Made by a program: the position numbers and the translations under genes. DNA of 64,000 nucleotides from Polychytrium aggregatum (Eukaryota; Chytridiomycota; Chytridiomycetes; Polychytriales): the NCBI RefSeq assembly GCF_025602895.1, contig NW_026516271.1, positions 186,001 to 250,000 of the forward strand, in the 5' to 3' direction. Shown here one piece after another: positions 25,265 to 34,865 of this stretch (the stretch's first letter is position 1; every line of letters begins with the position of its first letter). The notes beneath the pieces are model-generated. The model saw nothing but the letters and a program-made list of their open reading frames with translations. It did not search any database and was not told the origin of the DNA.

Positions 25265-25697
25265 CGTGACACATTCACTCAATGTGGGGGTGTGGTGCAC
25301 TCACTCGACCCTCTGGACAACTCCATGGTGTATCGATATCAAGATGCTCGGGTGACTCGAGTCGCTCGGCCTCCGGGCACTGTGAGCACACCTGGGATGT
25401 GTTGAACTCGTTCACCGAGCACACATGGATCTTGGAGACGGATCGGTCTGGTGGGTGTCTCTGGTGGTGGATGAACTGCTCGAAATACCGAGCGAACCAG
25501 AGTCTCCGTGGACTGGAAGCATATCCCTTCCCTTTCTTCCACGAGGCATTCCCAAAGGCAATCACCACCTCGGTCTCCTTGGACATACTTGCTTGGCCAT
25601 GAATGCAATGAGTGGGTGGGTGTATTCAGGTTCCGGAAAAAACACTGTCCTGGTTAAAAACGGGGGTGTCCCATTTTCGTTATGGGAACCGCGGTTA
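25265..25697 (-). mobile_element. Deletion derivative of the Fanzor/mariner element, copy A
   Basis: Encodes, on the minus strand, a fragment of the Fanzor C-terminal half: ETEVVIAFGNASW, KGYASSPRRLWFARYFEQF and VNEFNTSQVCSQC, then diverges. The high-coordinate end keeps a degenerate element terminus containing AAAATGGGACAC, followed by about 85 bp of leader that matches copy C (50614-51259) almost base for base, including CCAGGACAGTG and CCTGAATACACCCACCC. The RuvC-I and RuvC-III regions are missing. The low-coordinate boundary is not clear. It abuts the LINE fragment, so it probably inserted into that element. Non-functional. Confidence 0.8.
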
Positions 25698-26700
25698 AGT
25701 TGCGTCATATCATTCATCTGTTCGTCAACCGCACCAGCTCTCATGATCGACTTCCTGTCATTTATGGTGACCGTGCACGGGGTGCGCTCTTCAATCTTGT
25801 CCCAGAGCTTCTCCCTCCAGACAGTGTCGTAGGCCGCCTTGATGTCGAGGAACACCAGGGAGTACTCCTCGCCCGCCAGCTGGCGGTCCTTGATGAGCGT
25901 GTCCAGGCCAAAGATCTGGTCGAGGGTGCCTCGCTCGGCCCGGAATCCTCCTTGGGCAATGTCCATCAGTCCGAGCTTTCGGTTGAGCAACGGCAGCAGT
26001 GCTCGCTCAACAACCTTTCGGCAGACCTGGGTCAGTCCAATCGGCCTGTACATTGCGGGGTCGAGGGGCGATCCCTTGTTCTTGTAGACGGGATGGATCA
26101 GCACTGTGCTCCACTCAGTTGGGACCACGGACGCCTTGATGGCTGCTCCCATGAGGAGGTAGAGCCATATCGAGACTCTATGTGCGTTGGGCTGGAGCAG
26201 TTCGATCTTGATCCTGTCCGACCCTGGGGCCTTCCTTCGTGGTGTTGTAATGATCGCCTCCTTGATTGCCCGTGGGCTGATTATGGGGAGCTCGTAGCTG
26301 GGGGGGAGTCGTCTCTCCTGGCTAGGGGTTTCAGGTTGTTTGGTTACATCAAACACGCTGTCATCGTCTTCGAGGTCAGCAGATACTTGAGGTCGCTCAG
26401 CGACAGGTTGAAGTCTCCCATCACGATAACTTGGGCACTGGACATCCGCGCGTACTTTTCAATTGACTGCACCGCTTGCGCAAACTCTTCGGTCTCCACC
26501 GGGCGGGGGATGTAATAGGTTCCGATGTATGTTCTGGTGTCGCACGCCACCACCAATTGTGGCAGACACCACATCGGACGACGAAGCCAGCATCGGCGAA
26601 GGTGTTTCGGATGACGACAGGGAGTCGCTCTGGTTCCCACACCGAGAGGTGCTGGCGCGACTAGAGCGACTCCGGCTGACTGACGACGACTCAACAGACC
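25698..26700 (-). mobile_element. LINE (non-LTR retrotransposon) fragment: endonuclease and reverse transcriptase
   Basis: The minus strand carries an APE-type endonuclease piece (SAGVALVAP, then THIYIG-like region and VIVMGDFN) followed, in another frame, by a reverse transcriptase: RRKAPGSDRIKIELLQ, YRPIGLTQVCRKVVERALLP, GGFRAERGTLDQIF and the motif-A segment SLVFLDIKAAYDTVW. The FADD/YADD catalytic box and everything downstream are missing, and the endonuclease is frameshifted. This is a dead, truncated, non-LTR element. The clade cannot be fixed from this piece. Confidence 0.8.
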
Positions 26701-27424
26701 TGAGCTCCGAAATGAGTTCGGTGCCAGACTGGGACCTGGATCTGGATAGAGATCTGGACTTTTCCTTCCTCACCAACATCGACGACGACCTGCCCAGCCA
26801 CGGATGTGACTGGGAGAGCGATCAGAGTGTCGACTTGCACTCGGACACAACACCAAGCATCGATCTGATCGACGATGCCGATCTGAGCCCGGACCTGGTC
26901 TCGGACGACGACCTCGGACTCGGAGACACACCGTTCCCAACGACCAGCAGGAGAGGCAGCCTTCTCCCCACACCGAGCAGTGACAGAGCGACTGGGGCGC
27001 TCAGGGCCACGAGGCCACGACAGCGACCCCAACGAACAAAGCCGTGGATGGGCTTTGAGGAGATCCCGGAGAGGAGCTCCCATGGCCAGAGAGAAAGGGT
27101 CCCCGAGTGGGACCTGGAGACATGCGAGTCCCTGTGGGACCTCTTGGAGGAAGTGTTCACCCGCATGGTCCGCCGTGTGGGCTGGAGAGTCGGCGAGAGC
27201 CGCAACAGGGGTGTGTGAGCCTACTTGTACGCCCACTGCCGGGTACCGCATGGTACTGATCGCCGGTTGTCTTGAATCAAGTCCCACCCATTGACTAACT
27301 GTATTCGATAGGATCCACTCTACAAATTGGGGGCAATGTCGTCATCACATCAAAAGGCACTTCATTTTGTTGGGACCATGGCCAGACGACATCTTGTGGG
27401 AAAAACTCGCAGTTGCGGATGTGG
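26701..27424. other. Unresolved region with overlapping long ORFs on both strands
   Basis: The plus strand is open from 26463 to 27218 and encodes an Asp/Ser-rich acidic sequence (SDDDRESLW, DWDLDLDRDLDF, SPDLVSDDDLGLGD) ending in a more globular tail (EWDLETCESLWDLLEEVF). The minus strand is also open across 26691-27287. One may be the 5' part of the LINE, the other a shadow. I recognise no family on either strand. 27290-27424 shows nothing. Confidence 0.3.
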
Positions 27425-29865
27425 CTAGCTGAGTTTTCTCCCTAATCGTCTCCTCGATCCATGAATCTGTAGACGAATGTTAAATACCTCGTGGTAGAGT
27501 CTCTCGGCTTCCTTGTATTCTCCTTGTGCCGAGAGGACGTTTCCAGTATCTTCAAGAGTCTCGGCAATATCGAGATGGATACGTGTCCCATGGGTCTCGA
27601 GTTGTTGCTTCAGAGCTCGATCGTAATATTCCTTGGCAGCAACATAGTGTCCTCTATCATTCGACACCAAACCCATGTGATGCAGAGTGAGCGCAGCCTG
27701 TGGATGGCTTGTATGTCCTTCAATCGAAGTGAGAATTCGAAGTGCGTGGTTAAGTGAATCCTCGGCCGGATCCAAGTGGCCCAGCCGGCGATGATTGTCG
27801 CCGAGGTGGTTCAGGATCCCAACGATTTCAATATGTTCTTCGGTGCCGAAGTACTGCACAGCCCGCTTGAAATGGGTCTCAAATCGATCACTTGCAGCCC
27901 CAAACCCTCCTCTCTCCTCGGCAAGCTCTCCCTGTCGAGTGGCGAGTCTGACATGTTCGAGCTTGGTGTATCCTTCGGCAACTGTAACATTGATGAACCT
28001 GTCGAGATGTTCTGCAAATTGTTGTGCCTTGAGATCCATCGAGTCAGTCAGCTTGATCAGCACTTTACCAGTTGCATCTTCGATTCCGTCGACATTCAGT
28101 TCATCGTGTGCCTGGACATACTCTCGAGCCACAAGCTGAGTGAGCAAGTGCGTCGAGTACCGTCCCTCGTTTCCACTTCGGAGAAGACCACTTTGGACCA
28201 CCATCTTGATCAGATCGGTCACTGTGGACAGATGGACTGGTCAGTTCCATGCACTGACATCAATTGCACTCCGATCCACTCGCAACTCACCTTCGGTCTT
28301 GAGCTCCATCTTCTGTGCAATCTCCTTGATCAACTCAAACTGGATGTTGGCCGGCGCCACCAGACTGAGGGCACCGAACAGCCTGGCTGCCTCGATACCT
28401 TCATTCCCTCGCTTCATCAGCGAGTCCAGCGACAGATCCACAATCACCTTGAGCGACGACCGCGTGTCGTCATCGCCATCCTGCAGCTCCAATGCTCCTG
28501 CAAACGTGGCCTCGAGCTCCGACAGGGGAGTGTCGTAGTTCTCGGCAAACGTCATGAACGTCTGGATGACGAGTGGATATCCGCTGATCTTGGCCACGAT
28601 GCTGTCCAGGGACTTCTTGGCCTCGTCCGACACAAGTCTCTGGACAATCATTGGCGACGACGACATGATGTAGTCGAGTGTGGTGGAGTCATTCCAGTTG
28701 CCGAGACGGAGTGGGTCATATTTGTAACCTGGGATCTTGGCCTTGAGAGCACTGGCGAATGCACCAGGAGGCAGCGAGGCCAGCCGGGTCGTCACCACCA
28801 CATCGCCGCTGAACCCGACCGACTTGGAGTGCTCAAATACAGAGTCGACCACGTTGATGTCATCGACATTGTCGAGCACCAGGAGATAGCCGTGAGTATT
28901 GGCGAGGAACTTGGCGGCGTGCTTCTTGACTTTCTCTGGTTCAACCGCGCCATCGAACACTTCGCACAACCCATCGATGGCAGTGGACTCGGTCGAGCAG
29001 TTGAGCCAGAAGACCTGGCGGTACTGCGGCTTGATGCCAATGGTCTTAGCTTTGATGACATGGAGGTCGTCCTTGTTGCTCGCATTCATAATGCCCATCA
29101 TGAAGAACAGGATTTGGACGGCCAGGACGGACTTGCCCATGCCACCCATGCCGGAGATGACAGCGCGGCCAGTCAGGGTGAGCAGTTTGAGCAGGGTGTC
29201 GAGGCGGATGGGATCGAATCGGAACTTGGAGTCACAGAAGAGCGAGTCGAGGACCTGCCGAGTGCCATCATTCACTTGCAACGGGTGGAGCAGATTGAGT
29301 AGACGATAGACTCGCCTGTAAATCTGGTCAGGACGAATGCCAAACATCTGGATGTCGGACAATCCCTTCAGGACGGCTCGAAGGGTGTCGAACTTGGAGT
29401 CGTCGGGGATGGTGGCTCGGTATGGCTGAAAATCGATCCACACGTCCTTATCAGCATCCTTCACGAGGCTGGACACACAAAGGGGCATCACCGAGATATC
29501 GACTCCTGAGTCAACGAGGTCGAGGGCGGTCTTGATCTCAAGCAGAACGTTGTCCTCCTGGCCAGACCCGGCTTTCTGTACCATGGACTCGAGCGATGCC
29601 TGGCTGATCACAGCGACAAAGACTTTGCTTCGGGGAAGAGCGCCGAGGAAACCGTCCTTCCACTTCTTTGCGTCTCGCAGACAGTCGATATCGTGGAAGA
29701 CGGCGAGGGGTTGGCCATAACGGCGCTTGGCAACAGCCGCCAGCACCTCCTTGAGGGACTGGACGGTGAAGCATCGGTGGCGACTCGATACGAGAGGAAC
29801 AGGTCGTGGTCAGGGCGACCATGCACATGGCAGTGATAAAGCTGATTGCGAGTGGTCTTGAGCAT
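27425..29865 (-). CDS. TIR-NB-ARC-TPR protein (NLR-like STAND ATPase), one-base frameshift in TIR domain
   Basis: Multidomain receptor-type protein. Exon 1 is 28291-29865 and exon 2 27425-28221, with a consensus 69-bp intron. The start ATG (29863-29865) leads into HDLFLSYRVATD, the first TIR box; the reading frame then loses one base near 29771-29772 and continues as VQSLKEVLAAVAKR, VFHDIDCLRDAKKWKDGF and KVFVAVIS. The NB-ARC follows: Walker A SGMGGMGKSVLAVQ, Walker B LLVLDNVDD, and VVVTTRLASLP. A winged-helix-like stretch leads to C-terminal TPRs (LNHLGDNHRRLGHLDPAEDS, ALTLHHMGLVSNDRGHY, DTGNVLSAQGEYKEAERLYH), total about 790 aa. TIR domains in such proteins are often NADases or adaptors; here the function is unknown. 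The frameshift may be a true lesion or an assembly error. Confidence 0.82.
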
Positions 29866-30108
29866 CCTTGGAGATGAATGCCAGCAGAGGTGCAAGTATT
29901 GAGGGACTCAAGAGGGGCAAGAGAGGAAAAGGGAAGGGAGAGGGAAAGGACAGGGATAAAGAGCCACCCTTGTGTGTGTGATTTCGATGGCCAATTTTTG
30001 GCTTGCCAGGGTTTGGCTTGCCAGGGTTTGGCTTGCTTCGCCACAACCTGCCTCTCTGTCTCCTGTCCATCGCCATCATCCACTTGCCTCCCTTCAGTCT
30101 CCGTCAAC
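29866..30108. promoter_or_regulatory. Shared divergent promoter, NLR-like / F-box-like-Sel1 genes
   Basis: 243 bp separate the start codons of two divergent genes. The segment is purine-rich on its left half and contains three tandem copies of TTTGGCTTGCCAGGG (about 29997-30035). Coordinate expression of the two genes is possible. Confidence 0.5.
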
Positions 30109-31683
30109 ATGACCAGCATCAACGAGCCTGCTTCAGCCACGGCATCATCAGCCACTCAGCAAACCCAAGCTGAAGCCAGAACAACCTCGATCCCCGATAT
30201 CACCGAACTCTCACTCGAACACAACCCAGACATCTTCACCATCATCTGCTGCAATGACAGCTTCCAACTCGCCCTCGACCACAGCACCATCAAGACCCTC
30301 CTCCGAGTGTGCAAACGAGCCCGCCCACTCCTGAGCTTCAAGCTGCCTTGTTTCAACACCTGGTGTCAGATGGCAGGACTGTGTCATCCAGATGGACAGA
30401 TTCAGATCGGTCTCACCCCCAGCGAGACGATTGCGCTCTCGCTACACTGCGAGAACCAATACACTGGCAGCCAGTCCTGGCTCGCTGCTCTGGCGGACCA
30501 AGGAAACGCATCCGCCTCCTATATCCTGGCAAAGATCCTCCAACTCGATCTCGACCAAGACCAAGTGAAATGGTCCGAGAAGGAAGCCACCAAGCAGCAA
30601 ATCTTCCGCCATTTGGAGAACGCCGCCAACACAAGCCATCCAATGGCACTGTTCCACCTGGCTGGCTGCTATCACGATGGCACTGGAGTCGACCAAGACC
30701 ACACCAAGGCCGCCGGGCTCTATCGCAGTCTTGCTGAACGTGGAATCCTTCAGGCCCAAATCTCCCTTGGTCAAAGTTATGAGAACGGCGAAGGTGTCGA
30801 TCAAGACTTCAATGCAGCCATCGAGTGGTACTCCAAGGCTGAAGATCAAGGCAGCGAGGACAGCCGACTCCATATCGTGTTCCTCCGTGGCTGGCTCTCG
30901 TTCATCGGCCATGGTGTCGAACAGAGCGATGTCGCTGCTCTTGGTCACTGGCAGGAAGTCAGCACCCAGTCCTCAGACCTGATAATCAAACCCATCGCCA
31001 CCCACATGGTCGGATGGATGCACTATCTCGGCCGGGGTACCCAGCTCGACAAACAGAAAGGCATCAAGATGATCCGTGATAACGAATCGGATGAGTTCCC
31101 TTTCGGAGAGAACGAGTGTCTGGCAGCATGGTGGAACAACATCAAGTCTGAATCACCCGTAGCATGCAAGTTCTTCGAATTGTGCCAGCTGGGATCGGAT
31201 CGTGACTGGCTCTGCAAGCATCTGACGGCTGTGTGTCTTGTCAATGGATTCGGAACCACCGAGGACGAGAAGAAGGCAGCTAGCATCTTTGAACAACTCG
31301 CCAACGATGGTCACAGCGACAGTCAGTTGTGGATCGGAGTGTGCTATCGATGGGGTCTGGGAGTATTACCGAGCCGAAAGAAGGCATTCGAGCGGTTCAG
31401 CATGTCGGCCGACCAAGGCAACTCATATGGGCAGTGGTGGGTTGGTTTTTGCTACCTCAATGAATACGGAGTCACCAGAGACGAACTCAAGGCAGTCGAG
31501 TGGTATCGCAAGTCGGCCGACCAGGACAATCGATATGGACAATATCATCTCGGCAACTGCTACAGGAATGGCTATGGTGTCCCTCAGAACATCAACACCG
31601 CCGTTTTCTGGTATCGCAAGTCCGCCGAGCAGGGTTTCCAAGATGCCATCGTCAGCCTCAAACAATTCGGCCAGTGGCCCTGA
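30109..31683 (+). CDS. F-box-like N-terminus plus Sel1-type repeats
   Basis: Intronless gene of 524 aa starting at ATG 30109 (context TCAACATGACC); the frame is open further upstream but that part is low-complexity leader. Residues about 25-90 form an F-box-like module: DIFTIICCNDSFQLAL then TLLRVCKRARPLL. From about residue 125 on, at least seven Sel1-like repeats are visible, for example ALFHLAGCYHDGTGVDQDHT, AQISLGQSYENGEGVDQDFN, QLWIGVCYRWGLGV, GQWWVGFCYLNEYGVTRDEL and GQYHLGNCYRNGYGVPQNIN, with spacer segments that have degenerated. Sel1 repeats are alpha-solenoids used as scaffolds or adaptors. The F-box-like module hints at a link to ubiquitin ligases (inference). It is divergent from the NLR-like gene, and its N-terminal module is shared with the LRR gene at 32765-34387. 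Confidence 0.82.
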   Translation: MTSINEPASATASSATQQTQAEARTTSIPDITELSLEHNPDIFTIICCNDSFQLALDHSTIKTLLRVCKRARPLLSFKLPCFNTWCQMAGLCHPDGQIQIGLTPSETIALSLHCENQYTGSQSWLAALADQGNASASYILAKILQLDLDQDQVKWSEKEATKQQIFRHLENAANTSHPMALFHLAGCYHDGTGVDQDHTKAAGLYRSLAERGILQAQISLGQSYENGEGVDQDFNAAIEWYSKAEDQGSEDSRLHIVFLRGWLSFIGHGVEQSDVAALGHWQEVSTQSSDLIIKPIATHMVGWMHYLGRGTQLDKQKGIKMIRDNESDEFPFGENECLAAWWNNIKSESPVACKFFELCQLGSDRDWLCKHLTAVCLVNGFGTTEDEKKAASIFEQLANDGHSDSQLWIGVCYRWGLGVLPSRKKAFERFSMSADQGNSYGQWWVGFCYLNEYGVTRDELKAVEWYRKSADQDNRYGQYHLGNCYRNGYGVPQNINTAVFWYRKSAEQGFQDAIVSLKQFGQWP

Positions 31684-32764
31684 TCCCTTGAGTTCCACTC
31701 CCAAAGTAATAAGCTACCACATCCAACATTCAACCAAATTGCACCGCCACCACCCACCATGATACCAAATAGTGGACTTGCAAAGTGGTTACAATCAATC
31801 GATATTGACCCAGTGATGATGTATTTGACATCCAATACATCCAATACATCCAATACATCCAATATACAATAGTGCTGTCCCATAACAATCACCGATGTTG
31901 ATCGATCGAGAGAGCCATCGAATGACTCGACAACAACAACTCGACCACAACAATCGATACTCGTTCTGCAACCATCGATACTCGAAAGAGTCAGCACAAC
32001 CAGACCATCCCTCGCCACAGGATACCGAAGAAAGCAGGCAGCAAACCACCAGCCTTCCCCGGCACCAAGACCATCCCCCCTCGATCCGACACCAGGCAGC
32101 GTGCCCTGATCAGCATCGATGAACCGACAAAAGAGTGGCAAAGGCGACTAATGGCCTGTATCCAAACGGGCAGAGGTTCGCCTCTCCAGCCGCCAAAAGA
32201 AAGAAAATGACCACACTGCAGCTTTCTGGTCCACCCTCGATCCACAACTGCCAGGACACGAGCATCATCAAGAGCGATCTCTTCTGCATCTATGCCCACC
32301 TCAATTCCAGTGCCCATGACTTGACCAGTTCACCGACAAAGCCGATGCCACCATGGGCTGCGTGTTCGAGTTCCCGATATGGAAGGAGCCACCACTCTCA
32401 AACATCCTTGTCCATACGCAAGAGAAGCCCGAGTTGATCCACTTGACCAAATGACATGATCGAGATGCCAGACTTGTACCTTCCTCAGTTGTGATCTCAT
32501 TGGGGTCTGGATGGACTGGAGTTGCAACGGTCATCATCACTCAGAGTTCCACCATCGAGAATGCGGGAGAAGGCAGTGCCTCAAGATGTCCGCGACAACT
32601 AGTGTCTGCTCTCGATTGGGTCCATGACCAAGTGCGGCGTGGACTGTCATAGATTGTGAGGGACTCGGACTCGCTTCGGGTTCGGCAGCCGCAAAGCAGG
32701 ACAGCCGCACAACGCAACACCGGAGCTGTCCTCCATTGTGAATATCACACACAATCTGATATTT
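31684..32764. other. Intergenic region between the Sel1 and LRR genes
   Basis: 1.1 kb between two convergent stops. Contains a 9-nt tandem repeat (31829-31864) and otherwise no supported gene, RNA or mobile element. Confidence 0.5.
31829..31864 (+). repeat. 9-nt tandem repeat CATCCAATA x4
   Basis: Four perfect copies of CATCCAATA, 145 bp downstream of the Sel1-repeat gene. Confidence 0.9.
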
Positions 32765-34387
32765 TCAGAAAAATTGGCTATCAAAGAGAAATTTTATCAA
32801 GCTGCAGATAATGAAATGCACTGACAATAGAGCTAAATAAAGGAAACACAGGATGTTGAGCAGCTCCATGCCGAGCCAGCTTGAGAATCGGCCAAAGGTA
32901 TACTCGAACGTATCATTGAACACCACTCGACATCCCTTCGGTAGCCCGGAGATCCTCCAGCTCGTGATCCTCCATCCAAGGTTAGAATAGCCAGCATATT
33001 GGCCAAATATGTCAACCAACAAAGATCGATCGAAGAGTCTCATCCTTGAGTCCAAATGCAGTATCTTGAGGGAGGGAAGCTTGTCGACGAGTCCGCTGAT
33101 TCTGCGAATCGATCGAGGGGCGTACAGTATCTCGAGCTTGGGATACGAGGAAATGTCACCCAGCGACTTCAATTCGCAGCAAGCATGCAAGTCGAGGACT
33201 TTGAGGGAGCTTTGATTCACACGCAGATCGGCCAGGCTCACAAACTGACTTGGGAGTATGAGGTGATTGAGCTTTGGCGTGCTCGGGAGTTGGCTCAAGA
33301 TGTTGTGGGGTTTGCGCGAGGAGATTGTGAGCTTGGTGAGAGACGGGAACTCCTCGGGGACATCCACGAGAGTCTCGATGCTGACCGGAATGTCGAGTTC
33401 AAGCAACCTTGGCACATTTGACAGCCCAGCGAGAGACATCAGTCGACTGTATGGGTTCAGATTGACCTTGGTGAGAGATGGCAGCTCATTCGGCATGCCT
33501 TCCAGAGACTCGATGGTCTTGGGGAGCTGGAGTGTCTCCAACTTGGGCATCTCAGGCATTCCCTTCAGCGACTTGAGTTCAGTGCATCCACTCAGGTCGA
33601 GCCCTGTCAGGCGAGGCAGTTCCTTCGGCATGCCTTCCAAGCTGATCAGTGGATCGGTCACTCCTCCCCAATAGCTATGCCCGATATTCAGATTTGAAAT
33701 ATTGGAGAGCCATATGGGCCATCCAGACACCTCTAGAAATGACACATCCTCGAGTGTTAGTTTCTTTTCCCTTGCTTGGTTGATCGCTGGGATGTCGAAT
33801 GGCAAAAGCCTGGAAACATAGGTGTTTCCACCCCTTCTCGCACTGGGTCGAATCGTGATATCCCATCCTTTGACCACTATCGGCCACTGAAAGCGAAAGT
33901 CTTGTCTTTCAGCGATGGTGATCATCTCCTCGACGGATGGCTGCTTGGAACTGTTTGGTCTTGCGTCCTCAGGAAAGCGGAACTCTGGATCGGTCACTTG
34001 GCAGTATCGTTGCACTCGGTTAAACAGCTGTTCGTCTCGATAGACTTCGGACCAGAACTCGTTCTCCTTCTCCAACATCGATGAGTTGGTTGGCTTGTGC
34101 TGGTTCTGGCGAAGTACATAGCAGAGGAGCCCTTCCGTCACTTTCAGCCGATCGATGGAGGGATCGACACCTTCGAACAGGAATTCGGGTGTGATTTGCA
34201 ATTTAGGAAATAGTAACCGTTCCCATATTTGATAAGTGTTGAGTATAGCCCGAGTCTGCTTCGAGACTCTCAGAAGCTTTCCAAGCAAGGGTGGACTCGC
34301 AGCTCGAATGAAGGCGTCATTTGTGATCAGGATGGTGAGCAGATCAAAGCGAGCGAGGTCCTCCTGGACCAGGGTTGATTCTGCCAT
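32765..34387 (-). CDS. F-box-like / leucine-rich repeat protein with C-terminal membrane segment
   Basis: Intronless, 540 aa from ATG 34385-34387 (the frame stays open upstream but through a pyrimidine-rich leader). Residues about 5-55 are F-box-like: DLLTILITNDAF, LLRVSKQTRAILN and IWERLLFPK. A middle region (about 60-190) is unassigned. From about 190 to 480 there are roughly ten LRRs, many with the phrase LEGMPKELPRLTGLDLSGC or close variants (LKGMPEMPKLETLQLP, LEGMPNELPSLTKVNLN). The last 35 residues are hydrophobic (LLNILCFLYLALLSVHFI, then CSLIKFLF), consistent with a tail anchor. F-box/LRR proteins usually select substrates for SCF ubiquitin ligases; a membrane-anchored one would act at an organelle surface (inference). 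Confidence 0.82.
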   Translation of the reverse strand: MAESTLVQEDLARFDLLTILITNDAFIRAASPPLLGKLLRVSKQTRAILNTYQIWERLLFPKLQITPEFLFEGVDPSIDRLKVTEGLLCYVLRQNQHKPTNSSMLEKENEFWSEVYRDEQLFNRVQRYCQVTDPEFRFPEDARPNSSKQPSVEEMITIAERQDFRFQWPIVVKGWDITIRPSARRGGNTYVSRLLPFDIPAINQAREKKLTLEDVSFLEVSGWPIWLSNISNLNIGHSYWGGVTDPLISLEGMPKELPRLTGLDLSGCTELKSLKGMPEMPKLETLQLPKTIESLEGMPNELPSLTKVNLNPYSRLMSLAGLSNVPRLLELDIPVSIETLVDVPEEFPSLTKLTISSRKPHNILSQLPSTPKLNHLILPSQFVSLADLRVNQSSLKVLDLHACCELKSLGDISSYPKLEILYAPRSIRRISGLVDKLPSLKILHLDSRMRLFDRSLLVDIFGQYAGYSNLGWRITSWRISGLPKGCRVVFNDTFEYTFGRFSSWLGMELLNILCFLYLALLSVHFIICSLIKFLFDSQFF

Positions 34388-34865
34388 CGTTTCAGTTGCA
34401 GCCGGCGTGGCAGAAAGGAGCGAGTGAGATGGCTGCAGATGGGAGACAGCCGAGGCAGAGCGAAGAGGCGAGATGATGATGAAGAAGCAGAGGCGACAGC
34501 AGGGTATTTGAGGGGCGGTGTGCTGATTTCTCGTTGATACCGTCCACTTGGTGTGGCTTAGTGATACCGTCGTCACACAGACCTGCTGTTTCGGGACAGG
34601 TGTCACCCAGCCAGAACAATATTCCTGTGCAGCGACAGATGTATTCTGGGCAACACAATCGACAGATGCATATGATGAAATGGACGGCGGAGCATTGATG
34701 GGCAGTCCCAAGCCGGTGGACATGGGAGTACGGTCTGGGACAGTTGTCTGAATCCCTTCCAATCCACTCCAATCCATGACTGGCATCAATGAGGCAAAGT
34801 ACTATGTGGGAGGTGGAGGGCTCGACAGTGTCTGACTTCTCCCGAGACTTGTCGGTGATTGTTAA
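34388..34865. promoter_or_regulatory. Upstream region of the LRR gene
   Basis: Pyrimidine-rich on the coding (minus) strand close to the ATG. Open in the LRR gene's frame up to 34789, but the translation is low-complexity, so I treat it as leader/promoter. Confidence 0.4.

Noticed and set aside
27776-29302. 508-codon open frame on the plus strand
   Set aside because: Antisense shadow of the NB-ARC/TPR gene; the minus strand has clear domain motifs and the plus translation has none.
29747-29800. 26-nt intron bridging the TIR frameshift
   Set aside because: GT and AG exist at the right phase but the length is below what a spliceosomal intron can be.
34388-34789. 134-residue extension of the LRR protein
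   Set aside because: Pyrimidine-rich leader, no domain, while the F-box-like module begins right after the ATG at 34387.
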